Source: an uncultured Parvularculaceae bacterium (GTDB taxonomy: Bacteria > Pseudomonadota > Alphaproteobacteria > Caulobacterales > Parvularculaceae). Taken from it: 64,000 nt of DNA. How positions within the stretch are numbered: position 1 is the stretch's first letter; every line of letters begins with the position of its first letter. The notes under the pieces were generated by a model that saw only the letters and a program-made list of their open reading frames with translations, was not told the origin of the DNA and ran no database searches. Location of the stretch: NCBI GenBank assembly GCA_947259375.1, contig CAMYLZ010000026.1, forward strand, positions 45,476 through 109,475, read 5' to 3'. Position numbers and translations under genes: made by a program. Of this stretch, positions 36,818 through 46,816 are shown piece after piece.

Positions 36818-37729
36818 ATGATGCGGATTCCAATAGCGCTCCTTGCAGTTTGCCTTGCAGCGGCGGGCATACAGCCTGCTGCCGCCAATGAAGCCGGGCC
36901 GCCGCGCTTTGAGATGCCGAGAAGCGAAGTCCGGACGATTGCCTCGAAGCGGCTGGAGCGCACATATGATCTTTATGTGAAACTTCCCCCGGGCTACGAG
37001 TCGTCGCGGAACGGCGAGCGCCGCTATCCTGTCATCTATCTCAATGATGCAAGCTATGCTTTCCAGACCGCCGCAGGCGTCACGCAAATGCCGATGAATC
37101 TCGGAGGGTTAGAGCACGCCATTCTCATCGGGATTTCTTATGCGAAAGGCGAACGCGGCATGGCGAGCCGGTCGCGCGACCTCACGCCGACATCCTTAGG
37201 CCCCGGTGCTCGGTACGCGCATGGCGGCGCGCGCGATTACCTGACTTTTCTGCGCGATGAAGTTATTCCCTTTATCGAAGCCAATTACCGCGCTGACCCA
37301 GCGCGGAGAACATTGGTGGGCCAGTCCTATGGCGGCCTGTTCGGCGCCTACGCCTTTCTTTCGGAACCAGACCTTTTTTCAGGCTACATACTGACGAGCC
37401 CGTCGTTATGGTTCGACAACAAAGTGATTTTTGAGTTCGAAGAAGCGTTTGCGGCGTCGAATGAGGCGCTCAAGGCGCGCGTTTATTTCGCAGTCGGCGA
37501 AACCGAAACGCCTTCGGTCAACGGCGGACGGCACGACATGGTGGGAGATCAAAAACGTTTCACCGACACGCTTCGAAATCGCGGATATGCAGGTCTGGAG
37601 ATTATGGATGAAGTCATCCCCGGTGCGACGCACCAATCGACGTTTCCCATTGGCCTAACGCAAGGCATGATGTGGTTGCACGCGGGGCCTGACCCGTACA
37701 ATGGCGGCGCGCGATGGTATGGGAATTAA
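36818..37729 (+). CDS. secreted esterase, Fes/esterase-D-like alpha/beta hydrolase
   Basis: This 303-residue protein has a signal peptide (ends PAAANEA) and the putative-esterase fold found in ferric-enterobactin esterases and esterase D. Visible marks are YDLYVKLPPGYESS, YPVIYLNDASYAF, the nucleophile GQSYGGLFGAYAFL and a late His in GATHQSTFP. ATG 36818 or 36821 is the likely start (the track uses GTG 36809). It is probably periplasmic. It might open a siderophore or another cyclic ester, but no iron gene is beside it, so that stays open. Confidence 0.82.
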   Translation: MMRIPIALLAVCLAAAGIQPAAANEAGPPRFEMPRSEVRTIASKRLERTYDLYVKLPPGYESSRNGERRYPVIYLNDASYAFQTAAGVTQMPMNLGGLEHAILIGISYAKGERGMASRSRDLTPTSLGPGARYAHGGARDYLTFLRDEVIPFIEANYRADPARRTLVGQSYGGLFGAYAFLSEPDLFSGYILTSPSLWFDNKVIFEFEEAFAASNEALKARVYFAVGETETPSVNGGRHDMVGDQKRFTDTLRNRGYAGLEIMDEVIPGATHQSTFPIGLTQGMMWLHAGPDPYNGGARWYGN

Positions 37730-37853
37730 GGCGGGAAAATCAAAACGAGGTTTGCGAAGGGAGCGCCGTGCGCAGTTCGCATCAATGCATCAAGCGCGGT
37801 GAGAGGAGGCAAAAGCGGCTTGTAGAAAGCGCTTTTGCGTTCGTCGTTTTGCC

Positions 37854-39635
37854 CTACGGCGCCGTCGCCTCGCCGGCAATCCGGTCAAGCGCTTCATAAA
37901 GCGGCAGCTCGCCGGCGGCGACCTTCTCGCGTGAGGGCGCCGGCTGACCAAGCCGGGCGCGGTAAATCCAGAAATTGGTGAGAACGATTTCGACGAAGTC
38001 GCGACTTTCGCGGTTTGGAATGCTCTCGATAAAAAGCAAGGGGTCTTCGATATCGATAGCACGCTTCCAGCGGCGCAAGTTTCCGGGGCCGCCATTATAA
38101 GCTGCCGCCAGATGAAATAGATCGCCATCGACCGCTTTGGTCATCAAATGATCAACATAGTTTTGTCCGAGCTCAAGGTTGAAGGCTGGGTCGTAAAGCC
38201 TGTCGCGCCCGCTGCGGAAACGCAAGGATCGATCTCCGGCGATGAAACTCGCCGTGCTCGGCATCAGTTGCATTAGTCCGCGAGCGCCAACACGGCTCGT
38301 CGCGTCTTTTTTGAATTTCGATTCCTGACGCATCAAAGCGTACAACAATGCGCGGTCGATCTTGAAACCGCTTTCGGGCTCGAAATCCGGCACAGGAAAC
38401 AGACCGGGCTCGAATTCCTTACCTTCGCCAGAAAGGGCGATGTCGATTTGGGCCGCTGGAAGGTTGAGCGCGGTCGCGACGGCAAGGAGGTCTTGCCGAT
38501 TGGCGTCGGGCGTCGAACCACCGGCCCATCGCAGCTCGATATCCGCCAGCTCTCGTTGCCCGGATTCGACAAGCGCAATTGCGCGCTCAACGCGCGGCTC
38601 TACTGCGATAAGCCCTTTGATGTTTTCCGCCGTTAGTGCTGGCGCAGTCCAGTTGTAGTTATAATCGCGACCGAGTTGGGCGAGCGCCAATTGGCCGTAA
38701 AATGTGAAGGGAAAGTTTGCTGCGACTTCGAGGTTCGCAGTTACCTGCGCGGGACGGCCTGCTGCAAGCGCTGTTCGCGCCGCCCAGAATCCCGCCGCGG
38801 CGCGCAATGAGTCTTCCTGATACGGAATAGCGGCCATGGCGGCAAAGTGTTGATGTGCGCCGGCAATTTCGCCGCGGCGAAATTCGATCAGGCCGGAAAT
38901 CCAGTAAGCCAGTACGGCGCTGTCGCCATTGCGCGCGGCTGCGTCGGCGGCGATCTGTTCGGCCGTGTCCACATAGCCTTGATAATAAAGGCTCGCCGCG
39001 ATCCAGGAGCGCATCCGGTCAAACTGGCGTTCGGTGATGGCGCCGCTTTTCTCATGGCGCTCGATTTCACGCAAAGCTTCTATGGCGCGGGATTGGTTAG
39101 ACAGAAAACGCACGCGCCCTTCGATCCGGTTCAGGCGGGTTTTTCCGGTTTTTTTATAATCCGCAATAATATCCGGATGCAGATCCTTTTCCGGGGCGCT
39201 TTTCCATTTGCGCGTGATAGGGCGTACCGGATTGGATTGCCCGCTTGGACGGCGTTTGCGCGCGAGTGAATAAATCTTATCTGCTTCCGGGTGATCGGCG
39301 TAGAATGACATCCAACGCTTCAGTTCGCCAAATGTCGACCGATAGGCGGTTGGATGCATATAGCGCTGATACAGGACGTAACCGAGCAGTATATCATTTT
39401 CGAGGGACGCGATTTTATCGTCCGCTACTTTCCAGTTCCCCTCCTCTTGAAGCAAGAAAATGTCCTGGTAGAGCGCCGCGTCATCCGCGCTCAGAATTTG
39501 CAGGGCGCCGGGCTGTGAAACGGATTCGGCGGTTACGCTCGCCGCTAAGCCGGTCAGGGCGTCAATAGATTGAGCCTGCGCGCCAGGCAGATATGAGATT
39601 ATGCCGACCACGCTGAGCCAGAATCGAAACACCAT
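37854..39635 (-). CDS. soluble lytic murein transglycosylase (GH23)
   Basis: This 593-residue periplasmic enzyme cleaves peptidoglycan with formation of 1,6-anhydro ends. A signal peptide (about 1-22) leads into a long all-helical superhelix (about 30-420), as in Slt70. The SLT catalytic domain (about 435-560) follows, with the catalytic Glu in LYALMRQESKFKKDA, GARGLMQLMPSTA and HLAAAYNGGPGNL. It is the last gene of a possible lysoplasmalogenase-UDG-slt group on the minus strand, with about 125 bases before it. Confidence 0.93.
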   Translation of the reverse strand: MVFRFWLSVVGIISYLPGAQAQSIDALTGLAASVTAESVSQPGALQILSADDAALYQDIFLLQEEGNWKVADDKIASLENDILLGYVLYQRYMHPTAYRSTFGELKRWMSFYADHPEADKIYSLARKRRPSGQSNPVRPITRKWKSAPEKDLHPDIIADYKKTGKTRLNRIEGRVRFLSNQSRAIEALREIERHEKSGAITERQFDRMRSWIAASLYYQGYVDTAEQIAADAAARNGDSAVLAYWISGLIEFRRGEIAGAHQHFAAMAAIPYQEDSLRAAAGFWAARTALAAGRPAQVTANLEVAANFPFTFYGQLALAQLGRDYNYNWTAPALTAENIKGLIAVEPRVERAIALVESGQRELADIELRWAGGSTPDANRQDLLAVATALNLPAAQIDIALSGEGKEFEPGLFPVPDFEPESGFKIDRALLYALMRQESKFKKDATSRVGARGLMQLMPSTASFIAGDRSLRFRSGRDRLYDPAFNLELGQNYVDHLMTKAVDGDLFHLAAAYNGGPGNLRRWKRAIDIEDPLLFIESIPNRESRDFVEIVLTNFWIYRARLGQPAPSREKVAAGELPLYEALDRIAGEATAP

Positions 39636-39760
39636 TACAAATCACCCTTGCTCGCGGCCGCGCGTTGCAATTTTACGGCCCTTTTGCCGCCAATCATCAA
39701 TATCGTGGAGATGAATCCCCAACGCCCCGGATTTTACACCTAAGAATATCGTAATGTCGG

Positions 39761-40576
39761 TTAATGCTCCTTTAACCGATTGGCGAGGCTTTGAAGGTCC
39801 GCCCATGCAAGCCGTTTCGCACCGGGTTGGCGCAACAGGAAGGCGGGGTGAAAAATAGGGAGGGCCGGCGCCCGTTGTCCGTTGGCGGTCTCTATCTCAC
39901 GCCATACGCCCCGCGCCCGCATAATGCCGGTAACGCCAAGAAGAGCCTGCAAGGACGCGCCGCCCGCAATCAGGACGGCTTTGGGCGCGGTGATTTCTAT
40001 CAATCGGTCGACAAAAGGCCGGCAGAGAGCGATCTCGAATGCTGTCGGCGTCCGGTTGGCCGGCGGCCGCCAATAAACAATGTTTGAAATCAGTACGTTT
40101 TCACTGCGCGTCCGGCCAATGGCCGCCAGCATCCGATCCAGCAACTGGCCTGCCCGACCGACGAAAGGTTTTCCGATACGGTCTTCGTCGCGCCCGGGCG
40201 CTTCGCCGATCACAAGCAGGTCAGAGCCGGGAACGCCATCCGTAAAAACCGTATTCCTGGCGCCGGCTTTCAAGGGGCAGCCGTCAAAGGCGCGCACAGC
40301 GGCTTCGAGCGCCTCGAAATTGGCGCAGCCGGCCGCGCTTGCTTCCGCCGCGGCGATCGCTTCATCTACGGATGCTTCTACCGGTTCAGGCTGTGATGGC
40401 GCGTTCCGTACCTGCTTCGGCTGCGAATATGTCGGTTCGGATGGCGGCGGCAGTGCACGCCAAGAGTAAAAATCCGTTGGGCTGGGGTCGACAGTCTCGA
40501 CGACGCCCATTTCCGCATACCAGCGTAGCAGCGCGCGCGCTGCGTCATATTCGCAATTGGTGGTCACGATCGGCAT
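39761..40576 (-). CDS. type-4 (Fe-S) uracil-DNA glycosylase
   Basis: This 271-residue DNA repair enzyme removes uracil from DNA. The family signatures are FDGCPLKAGARNTVFTDG (Fe-S Cys), LVIGEAPGRDEDRIGKPFVGRAGQLLDRML (motif with active-site residues), NRTPTAFEIALCRPFVDR (further Cys) and the final PIFHPAFLLRQPGAKRLAW. The N-terminal 85 residues are an extension, rich in Pro and Ala, seen in many alphaproteobacterial members and sometimes thought to bind other proteins. It starts 18 bases after the YhhN-type gene ends, so the two are likely co-transcribed. Confidence 0.93.
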   Translation of the reverse strand: MPIVTTNCEYDAARALLRWYAEMGVVETVDPSPTDFYSWRALPPPSEPTYSQPKQVRNAPSQPEPVEASVDEAIAAAEASAAGCANFEALEAAVRAFDGCPLKAGARNTVFTDGVPGSDLLVIGEAPGRDEDRIGKPFVGRAGQLLDRMLAAIGRTRSENVLISNIVYWRPPANRTPTAFEIALCRPFVDRLIEITAPKAVLIAGGASLQALLGVTGIMRARGVWREIETANGQRAPALPIFHPAFLLRQPGAKRLAWADLQSLANRLKEH

Positions 40577-40594
40577 TCTAGCAGAAGCGCGCCC

Positions 40595-41236
40595 TCAAAC
40601 TGAAGCTGCAAGCATGAGCTGTGAGAAATAATAAAGGGGCAAGCCCCAAGCTCTGTTGAAAAAATTCCGGCAAATAAATTGATCTCGAGCGACGGCCAGA
40701 TCGGAAACGGCAAAGCCGATTGCGCCGAATATCACCAGCATATGCGGCGCATCTGTCCCCGGCGGCGAAGCAATGAAGCTTGCGGCGACCATCATGGCGA
40801 TAATTAGCGTGTAAGCGGCGACGGGCCAGCGGAAGGCGCCAAGATGCGGCCATAGCCAGCGCAAAGCGACGGCGGAAAACGCCGCCATTGCCGCGGCGGC
40901 GAGGAAAAAGCCTGTGTCTAGTGCGGCGTGGCCAGTCAAAAACCCCGCAATATATGCGGCGTGGCCCATCGCGAAAGCCGACATGCCGGCAAGGAAAGCC
41001 TGGTCGCTTTTGGGAATGAGCGCAACATCGCCAAACGCGCACAGGAGCAAGGCGGCGAGCACCCATTGGCCATAGTCGGTGGCGAACGCGCCGCCCATAA
41101 GCGCCGCCAGCACGAAGCAAAAAGAGGCTGCCGGCTTGGCGACCCATTGCACTTTCCTGTCGCCGCGATACTCGGCAAACACAAGCGCCGCCACAAAAGC
41201 AAGGCAGGCTAGGGTGAAACTAATTGGCGCAATCAT
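40595..41236 (-). CDS. YhhN/TMEM86 family lysoplasmalogenase-like membrane protein
   Basis: This 213-residue inner-membrane protein has about seven to eight hydrophobic helices. It carries the family features LCAFGDVALIPKSDQAFLAGMSAFAMGHAAYIAGF and the late AVSDLAVARDQFI. Eukaryotic TMEM86 and a Legionella homologue hydrolyse lysoplasmalogen; in other bacteria the role is unproven. It is the first gene of the minus-strand group with the uracil-DNA glycosylase and divergent from the ETF oxidoreductase. Confidence 0.87.
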   Translation of the reverse strand: MIAPISFTLACLAFVAALVFAEYRGDRKVQWVAKPAASFCFVLAALMGGAFATDYGQWVLAALLLCAFGDVALIPKSDQAFLAGMSAFAMGHAAYIAGFLTGHAALDTGFFLAAAAMAAFSAVALRWLWPHLGAFRWPVAAYTLIIAMMVAASFIASPPGTDAPHMLVIFGAIGFAVSDLAVARDQFICRNFFNRAWGLPLYYFSQLMLAASV

Positions 41237-41362
41237 GGGGACGATAATGACGAATTTGGCTTGCCCGGACGAGGGGACATGTCTTCAGACATGGCTTTTC
41301 CCTGCGATTTTTGCCAGAAACGCGCCAGAAACAAGAACGACGCCGGTCGAGAGAGAACGCCA

Positions 41363-43042
41363 ATGACACATGACGCGCCCGAACGAGAAGCCATGGAAAT
41401 CGATGTTGTGATCGTCGGGGCGGGGCCCGCGGGCCTTGCCGCGGCTATCCGGCTAAAGCAACTGGCGGCGGAAAAGGGCGACGACATACAGGTTGTCGTC
41501 GTTGAAAAAGGCTCGGAAATTGGCGCCCATATTCTCTCCGGCGCCGTGCTTGATCCAGCGGGACTCGACCGGCTGTTGCCGGATTGGCGCAATATGGGCT
41601 CGCCCGTCGATACGCCGGTGACGTCGGAAAGCTTCAAAGTGCTAGGCTCGGGCGGGGCTTTTTCGCTTCCGGTCTGGGCGATGCCGGAGATGGTCAAAAA
41701 CCACGGCTGCTATGTAGTCTCGATGGGCAATGTTTGTCGTTGGCTGGCGGAGCAAGCGGAGAGCCTCGGGGTCGAGATTTATCCCGGCATGGCGGCCTCC
41801 GAGCTTGTCTACCGTGAAGACGGATCCGTTCGCGGCGTCGTGGTCGGGGAGGTCGGCATCGGCAAGGATGGTCAAAATAAAGCCTCATATGAGCCGGGCA
41901 TGGAGCTGGTCGGCAAATATGTTTTGATCGCCGAAGGGGTGCGTGGCTCGCTGGCCAAGCAGTTGATCGATCGCTTCAATCTTTCCGACGGGCGCGATCC
42001 GCAAAAATTCGGAATCGGGCTGAAAGAATTGTGGGAAATCAAACCGGAAAAAAGCCGGCCAGGCCATGTCCAACATACGTTTGGCTGGCCGCTCGACGAT
42101 GATACCGGCGGCGGTTCATTTTGCTATCACTATAACGACAACACTATTGCGCTAGGGTTCGTCGTGCATCTCAATTACAAGAACCCTTACCTTTATCCGT
42201 ATGGGGAATTTCAGAAATTCAAAACCCATCCCGACATTGCGGCGTTGCTCGAAGGCGGGAAACGCATTGCCTACGGCTCGCGCGCGATTACCGAAGGCGG
42301 TTTTCAATCAGTGCCGAAGCTGGCGTTCCCCGGCGGGGCCTTGATCGGCTGTTCGGCCGGGTTCGTGAATGTGCCGCGCATCAAGGGCAATCACAACGCT
42401 ATGTTGACCGGCATCATGGCGGCTGAGGCGGCATTCGATGCAATTGGAGCAGGCCGGCAAGGTGATGAACTTTCCGCCTATGAAGCGGCTTATGACGCCT
42501 CCCCGGTAAAGGCCGAACTTTTCAAGGCGCGCAATGCAAAGCCGCTATGGTCGAAATTCGGCACGCGGCTCGGCGCCATCGGTTTTGCCGGACTCGATCT
42601 GTGGACCAATTCGATCATTCCGGGTTTTTCTTTGTTCGGGACGTTGCATCATGGCAAAACCGATGCGGCCTCAACGGAACCGGCGTCGAAGCACAAGCCG
42701 ATAGATTATCCGCGACCGGACGGGACGCTGACATTCGACCGCCTCACCAATGTTGCGTTTTCCGCGACCAATCACGAAGAAGACCAGCCGGCCCATTTGC
42801 GCCTTAAGGATCCGTCAATTCCAATTGGCGTTAATCTTCCGCAATTCGCCGAGCCGGCGCAGCGCTATTGCCCGGCCGGCGTATATGAAGTGGTTACAGG
42901 AGACGGGGGCGGCGATCCGCAGTTTCAAATCAACGCGCAAAACTGTGTTCATTGCAAGACTTGCGATATCAAGGATCCATCGCAAAACATTATCTGGACG
43001 ACGCCGGAAGGCGGCGGCGGGCCAAACTATCCGAACATGTAA
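41363..43042 (+). CDS. electron-transfer flavoprotein-ubiquinone oxidoreductase
   Basis: This 559-residue membrane-bound flavo-iron-sulfur enzyme passes electrons from ETF (fed by acyl-CoA and other dehydrogenases) to ubiquinone. The FAD site DVVIVGAGPAGLAAAIRLKQL is near residue 15. The central domain has KFGIGLKELWEI and PGGALIGCSAGFVNVPRIKGNHNAM. The C-terminal ferredoxin-like domain ends with CPAGVYEV and CVHCKTCDIKDPSQNI, the [4Fe-4S] ligands. The start is ATG 41363 by family length; the track adds 34 residues. A TPR lipoprotein gene follows after 13 bases. Confidence 0.95.
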   Translation: MTHDAPEREAMEIDVVIVGAGPAGLAAAIRLKQLAAEKGDDIQVVVVEKGSEIGAHILSGAVLDPAGLDRLLPDWRNMGSPVDTPVTSESFKVLGSGGAFSLPVWAMPEMVKNHGCYVVSMGNVCRWLAEQAESLGVEIYPGMAASELVYREDGSVRGVVVGEVGIGKDGQNKASYEPGMELVGKYVLIAEGVRGSLAKQLIDRFNLSDGRDPQKFGIGLKELWEIKPEKSRPGHVQHTFGWPLDDDTGGGSFCYHYNDNTIALGFVVHLNYKNPYLYPYGEFQKFKTHPDIAALLEGGKRIAYGSRAITEGGFQSVPKLAFPGGALIGCSAGFVNVPRIKGNHNAMLTGIMAAEAAFDAIGAGRQGDELSAYEAAYDASPVKAELFKARNAKPLWSKFGTRLGAIGFAGLDLWTNSIIPGFSLFGTLHHGKTDAASTEPASKHKPIDYPRPDGTLTFDRLTNVAFSATNHEEDQPAHLRLKDPSIPIGVNLPQFAEPAQRYCPAGVYEVVTGDGGGDPQFQINAQNCVHCKTCDIKDPSQNIIWTTPEGGGGPNYPNM

Positions 43043-43055
43043 GGAATAGCGCCAC

Positions 43056-44786
43056 GTGTTGTGCAAAGAGTTTTCTCAAATATTGAGTGTGGCGCTGCTG
43101 GCGCTCGTCGCGGGTTGTGCGAGTGCTCCGCCGGAGGCGTCCGTGGTTGGCGATTATTTGTCTGGCCGGCTCGCCGCGCGCACGAATGAAGTTAATGCGG
43201 CGGCATCTGCGTTTCGTGATGTTCAGGCTGAAAGCGGGGCGACAACTGAAGTCTTGCGCAGCGCGTTCTTGTACCAGCTTGCCGCCGGTAATATTGAGGC
43301 CGCGGCCGCATTATCGGGCGACTTGCTCAGCAATGATGCGTCGGAAGATGACGATCTCGCGCGGCTGACGCTGGCGGCTCAATCGATCCGCAAGGGCGCG
43401 TTCTTGGACGCGCATGATGTGCTTGCGGCTGACGCCCAAGTCTCTTATCTCGGCGCGCCCATGGCAATCCTGGATGCCTGGGCCTTGTCCGGAGTGCAGG
43501 GACCCGAGGCGGCGCTGAAAACGCTTGCGCAAAAAGATGGCGAAACATTTCGAGGTTTTCATCCGCTGCATCAGGCGTTGTTATTCGAGAATGCCGGTCT
43601 GAATGATGAGGCGCGCACAGCGCATCAACTTTCGCTTGCGACTTATGGCGGTCTCGTCGGCCTTGACGCTTATGGTGCTTTCCTGGAACGCACCGGCGCT
43701 CCCTACGAAGCGCGCTCATTTTACGATCAAGTGTCGCAAAATGCAGGACTGGCGCGCGCCATTGCTCAAGGCGGTCTGTCGCGCCTCAATAAGGGCAAGA
43801 AAAGCCAGGCCTTCGAAAGCGCCGAGCCGGCGCAAGGCGCAGCGGTGGCGCTCCATCAATTCGCACAGGCTATTCTCGAGCAAATCGAAGAACAGCGTGA
43901 TGCTGCGAAAAAAGCCGGCTTCCGTATTGGAGATCCCAATTACGATATGCCGCTCGCCCTGATCCGTCTCGCGATCTATCTCGATCCGTCGTTCGATCAC
44001 GCGCAATGGCTGGCGGGCCGTATATTCAACATTTACGGCGACAGCGAGAACGCGATCGCCATGTTCAAACGCATTCCTTCTGCCTCGCCTTTTTTCGAGC
44101 AGGCGCAGATCGATATTGCTGCCGGGCTTCTTGAACTTGAACGTCCTGATGAAGCCTTGAAGGTGCTGCGAGCGGCGTCAAGGCGTCCGGGTGCGGCGGA
44201 GGAGGCGCGGTTCCAATATGCGAATCTGCTTGTCAGTGAGGGCCGCCATGAGAGTGCGATTGACGTATTCACGGCGCTGATTGAGGGCTTGCCGGCCGAT
44301 CCGCCGGAAGACGCTTGGCGCTATTTCATCGCCCGCGCGGCGGCGCGTATTGAAAATGACGATTGGGCGCTTGCCGAGCCGGATCTTGAGCGCGCCGTCG
44401 AGATTGCGCCGAAACAGGCCGTCGCCTTGAATTACCTCGGCTATTCCTGGGCGGAGCGCGGCGAAAATCTCGATCAGGCATTCGACTTGATCGAACAGGC
44501 CGTAGCGCTCGAGCCGAATTCCGGCGCTTATATCGACAGTCTGGGCTGGGCCTACTTCCAGCAGGGGGATTACAAAACCGCGATCGGCCACCTCGAGCAT
44601 GCGGCCTCGCTGGAGCCTGCGGACCCAACGATAACGGATCATCTGGGTGATGTGTATTGGCGCTTGGGGCGTGAAATCGAAGCGCAATATCAATGGCGGC
44701 GTGTGCTTGAGCTGGATCCGGACGATAAGCTGGCTGCTTTGGTTGAGAAAAAGCTTGAGAGCGGCTTGCCGGAACTCGTGGAATGA
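43056..44786 (+). CDS. TPR-repeat lipoprotein
   Basis: This 576-residue protein has a lipoprotein signal (LSVALLALVAGCASAP) and tetratricopeptide repeats along its whole length, clearest near the C terminus (QAVALNYLGYSWAERGENLDQAFDLIEQAVALEPN). The start is GTG 43056, with AAGGA ten bases upstream. It sits between the ETF oxidoreductase and ispE, and its stop overlaps the ispE start (ATGA). It is likely attached to the outer membrane and holds protein partners; no partner can be named. Confidence 0.88.
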   Translation: MLCKEFSQILSVALLALVAGCASAPPEASVVGDYLSGRLAARTNEVNAAASAFRDVQAESGATTEVLRSAFLYQLAAGNIEAAAALSGDLLSNDASEDDDLARLTLAAQSIRKGAFLDAHDVLAADAQVSYLGAPMAILDAWALSGVQGPEAALKTLAQKDGETFRGFHPLHQALLFENAGLNDEARTAHQLSLATYGGLVGLDAYGAFLERTGAPYEARSFYDQVSQNAGLARAIAQGGLSRLNKGKKSQAFESAEPAQGAAVALHQFAQAILEQIEEQRDAAKKAGFRIGDPNYDMPLALIRLAIYLDPSFDHAQWLAGRIFNIYGDSENAIAMFKRIPSASPFFEQAQIDIAAGLLELERPDEALKVLRAASRRPGAAEEARFQYANLLVSEGRHESAIDVFTALIEGLPADPPEDAWRYFIARAAARIENDDWALAEPDLERAVEIAPKQAVALNYLGYSWAERGENLDQAFDLIEQAVALEPNSGAYIDSLGWAYFQQGDYKTAIGHLEHAASLEPADPTITDHLGDVYWRLGREIEAQYQWRRVLELDPDDKLAALVEKKLESGLPELVE

Positions 44787-45649
44787 TCGCCGAACACGCA
44801 CCAGCGAAAATCAATCTTTATCTTCATATCGGCCCCTTGCGCAGCGACGGGCTGCATGATCTGGCGAGCCTGTTTGTATTTACCGAGACAGGCGACGTCA
44901 TTCGTGCTGAACAGGCCGAAGCATTGTCGTTAGAGGTAAAAGGACCGTATGCGGATGCTTTGAAGAGCGCGCCGGTCGAAGATAACCTCGTCTGGCGCGC
45001 TGCGCGGCTGTTGCAAGAGCTCTCGGGCGCGCCGCACGGCGCGGCGATTACGTTGGAAAAAAATCTGCCGGTGGCGGCCGGGATCGGCGGCGGATCGGCG
45101 GATGCGGCGGCGACGCTTCGGGCTCTCGTGAAATTGTGGAAGATCAAACTATCGGACTCTGCGCTTTCGAAGCTCGCATTTTCTCTTGGCGCGGATGTCC
45201 CCGCATGTCTCGCTCGTGCGCCTGTGAATGTGTCGGGTGCTGGTGAGATTCTTTCGCCGGGTCCAATATTGCCGCCAATATGGTGTTGCCTTGTCAATCC
45301 GCGCACGCCGATGTCGACCGGGCCGATATTCCGCGATTTCGATGCAGCCAATCCGGCGCCGCCACAGCCGCAAGCGATACGGTTTGCGCGCGGCGGATAC
45401 GACGCGCTGGCGGCGGCGCTGGCGGCCGCGCGCAATGACCTGGAGCCTTTTGCAAGCGAACGCGCGCCGGTGATCGCGGAGATGCTCGCTATGCTTCGCG
45501 CTGCGCCGGGCGCGCTCCTGGCGCGCATGTCAGGCAGCGGCGCGACATGTTTTGCGCTCTTTACTTCCGCCGCCGCCGCGTCGCGGGCTGCCGCCAAGGC
45601 AAACAGCGCGGGCTGGTGGGCCATGGCTTCGGCCCTTCATGTGCGCTAA
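44783..45649 (+). CDS. ispE: 4-diphosphocytidyl-2-C-methyl-D-erythritol kinase IspE
   Basis: This 288-residue GHMP kinase carries out the fourth step of the non-mevalonate isoprenoid pathway, phosphorylating CDP-methylerythritol. It shows the substrate motif PAKINLYLHIGPLRSDGLHDL, the ATP loop LPVAAGIGGGSADAAATLRAL and the late GALLARMSGSGATCFALF. ATGA couples it to the TPR gene upstream. Confidence 0.95.
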   Translation: MIAEHAPAKINLYLHIGPLRSDGLHDLASLFVFTETGDVIRAEQAEALSLEVKGPYADALKSAPVEDNLVWRAARLLQELSGAPHGAAITLEKNLPVAAGIGGGSADAAATLRALVKLWKIKLSDSALSKLAFSLGADVPACLARAPVNVSGAGEILSPGPILPPIWCCLVNPRTPMSTGPIFRDFDAANPAPPQPQAIRFARGGYDALAAALAAARNDLEPFASERAPVIAEMLAMLRAAPGALLARMSGSGATCFALFTSAAAASRAAAKANSAGWWAMASALHVR

Positions 45650-45679
45650 AGACTAGGCCGTCGCGGCAAAGCGGAACTG

Positions 45680-46810
45680 ATGAATCTACCACTGATCGAA
45701 CCTTTCATTCTTGCGGCGGCGGCGGCGATCACTATTGCCGTTTCATATTGCGCCAGCATGTTCGCGGCGCAATCGAACCGGTTCCTGGATCATCCAAACG
45801 AACGTTCCAGCCATTCGGCGGCGACGCCAAGGATTGGCGGTCTGGCGATTGTCGGCGCCTGGATGACGGGCCTTTTCGTGGTGAGCACTTTTTCATCGAA
45901 CATCGATTTGGCGCGAATTGCGGCGGTGCTTGCATTGTTCGCGGCGAGCGCGCTGGGCGTGGGCCTGATGGATGACCGTTTCGGCTTGGCGCCGTTATGG
46001 AAGTTCACCGGGCAAATTGCCGTTGCGGCGGCTTTTGTTGTTGTGTTCGGTCCGTTTCAGGAATTGCCCATGCCCTATTTGGGTGATGCCTTGCTGCCGC
46101 CGGCCTGGGGCGTCGCCATTACCATCATTTGGATTGCTGGGTTCATGAATGTATTCAACTTCATGGATGGCGCGAATGGGCTGGCCGGAGGAACGGCGGC
46201 TGTCGGTTTCGCCTGGATCAGCATAATCGCTGTCGGCGTCGGTGCGAATTTCTTGTTCGTCGCATCATTTTTGTTGGCGCTCGCCGCTACCGGGTTTTTA
46301 CCTCAAAATCTGAAGCGCGGCAGATTGTTCATGGGCGATAATGGCAGTCAGGCGCTCGGTTTCCTGATTGCCGCTTTCGCCGTGCTGGGGGCGAACTGGA
46401 CCGGCGGGCGAATGAGTGCGCTTGTGGTCCCGGCGATATTCATACCACTGATCTTTGATGTGGCCTGGACCCTGGCGTCGCGCCTGTTAAGGGGACAAAA
46501 CGTCCTGAGGGCGCATCGCGAACATCTTTATCAGTTGATGATCCGAAGCGGCATGTCGCATTCCGCGACCGCTGTTATTTATATGGGATTCACGAATCTT
46601 TCGGCGGCGGCCGCGATATGGATGCTGGCTTTGCCGCATTCACTGCAATGGTTGGCGCCTGCCTTGTTGACGGCGGTCTTCGGCGTGGGGGCGGCCCTCA
46701 TTCACGCGCGCGCAAGCAGCAAAGGCTTGTTGAGTCGCCGCCATGCAGCGGCGCGTTTGGATGCTGTCGAAATCAAGACGCCGTCCACGCATGTTCGGGC
46801 TGCGGAATAG
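45680..46810 (+). CDS. WecA/MraY-family undecaprenyl-phosphate sugar-1-phosphate transferase
   Basis: This 376-residue inner-membrane enzyme with about ten to eleven helices moves a sugar-1-phosphate, often N-acetylglucosamine phosphate, to undecaprenyl phosphate to start surface glycans. It carries FLDHPNERSSHSAATPRIGG, GLMDDRFGL (Asp pair), NVFNFMDGANGLAGG, LFMGDNGSQALGF and the cytoplasmic HREHLYQLMI (HxH-like loop). It follows ispE by 30 bases. The sugar is not known; no O-antigen cluster is beside it. Confidence 0.9.
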   Translation: MNLPLIEPFILAAAAAITIAVSYCASMFAAQSNRFLDHPNERSSHSAATPRIGGLAIVGAWMTGLFVVSTFSSNIDLARIAAVLALFAASALGVGLMDDRFGLAPLWKFTGQIAVAAAFVVVFGPFQELPMPYLGDALLPPAWGVAITIIWIAGFMNVFNFMDGANGLAGGTAAVGFAWISIIAVGVGANFLFVASFLLALAATGFLPQNLKRGRLFMGDNGSQALGFLIAAFAVLGANWTGGRMSALVVPAIFIPLIFDVAWTLASRLLRGQNVLRAHREHLYQLMIRSGMSHSATAVIYMGFTNLSAAAAIWMLALPHSLQWLAPALLTAVFGVGAALIHARASSKGLLSRRHAAARLDAVEIKTPSTHVRAAE

Positions 46811-46816
46811 CGCGGT

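Noticed and set aside
37806-37840. GCAAAAGCG...CGCTTTTGC inverted repeat between the esterase and the lytic transglycosylase
   Set aside because: The dyad is imperfect and has no proper T-run in either direction, so it is not called a terminator.
44824-45624. 266-residue minus-strand ORF opposite ispE
   Set aside because: Ala/Ser-rich antisense shadow of a clear IspE kinase gene.
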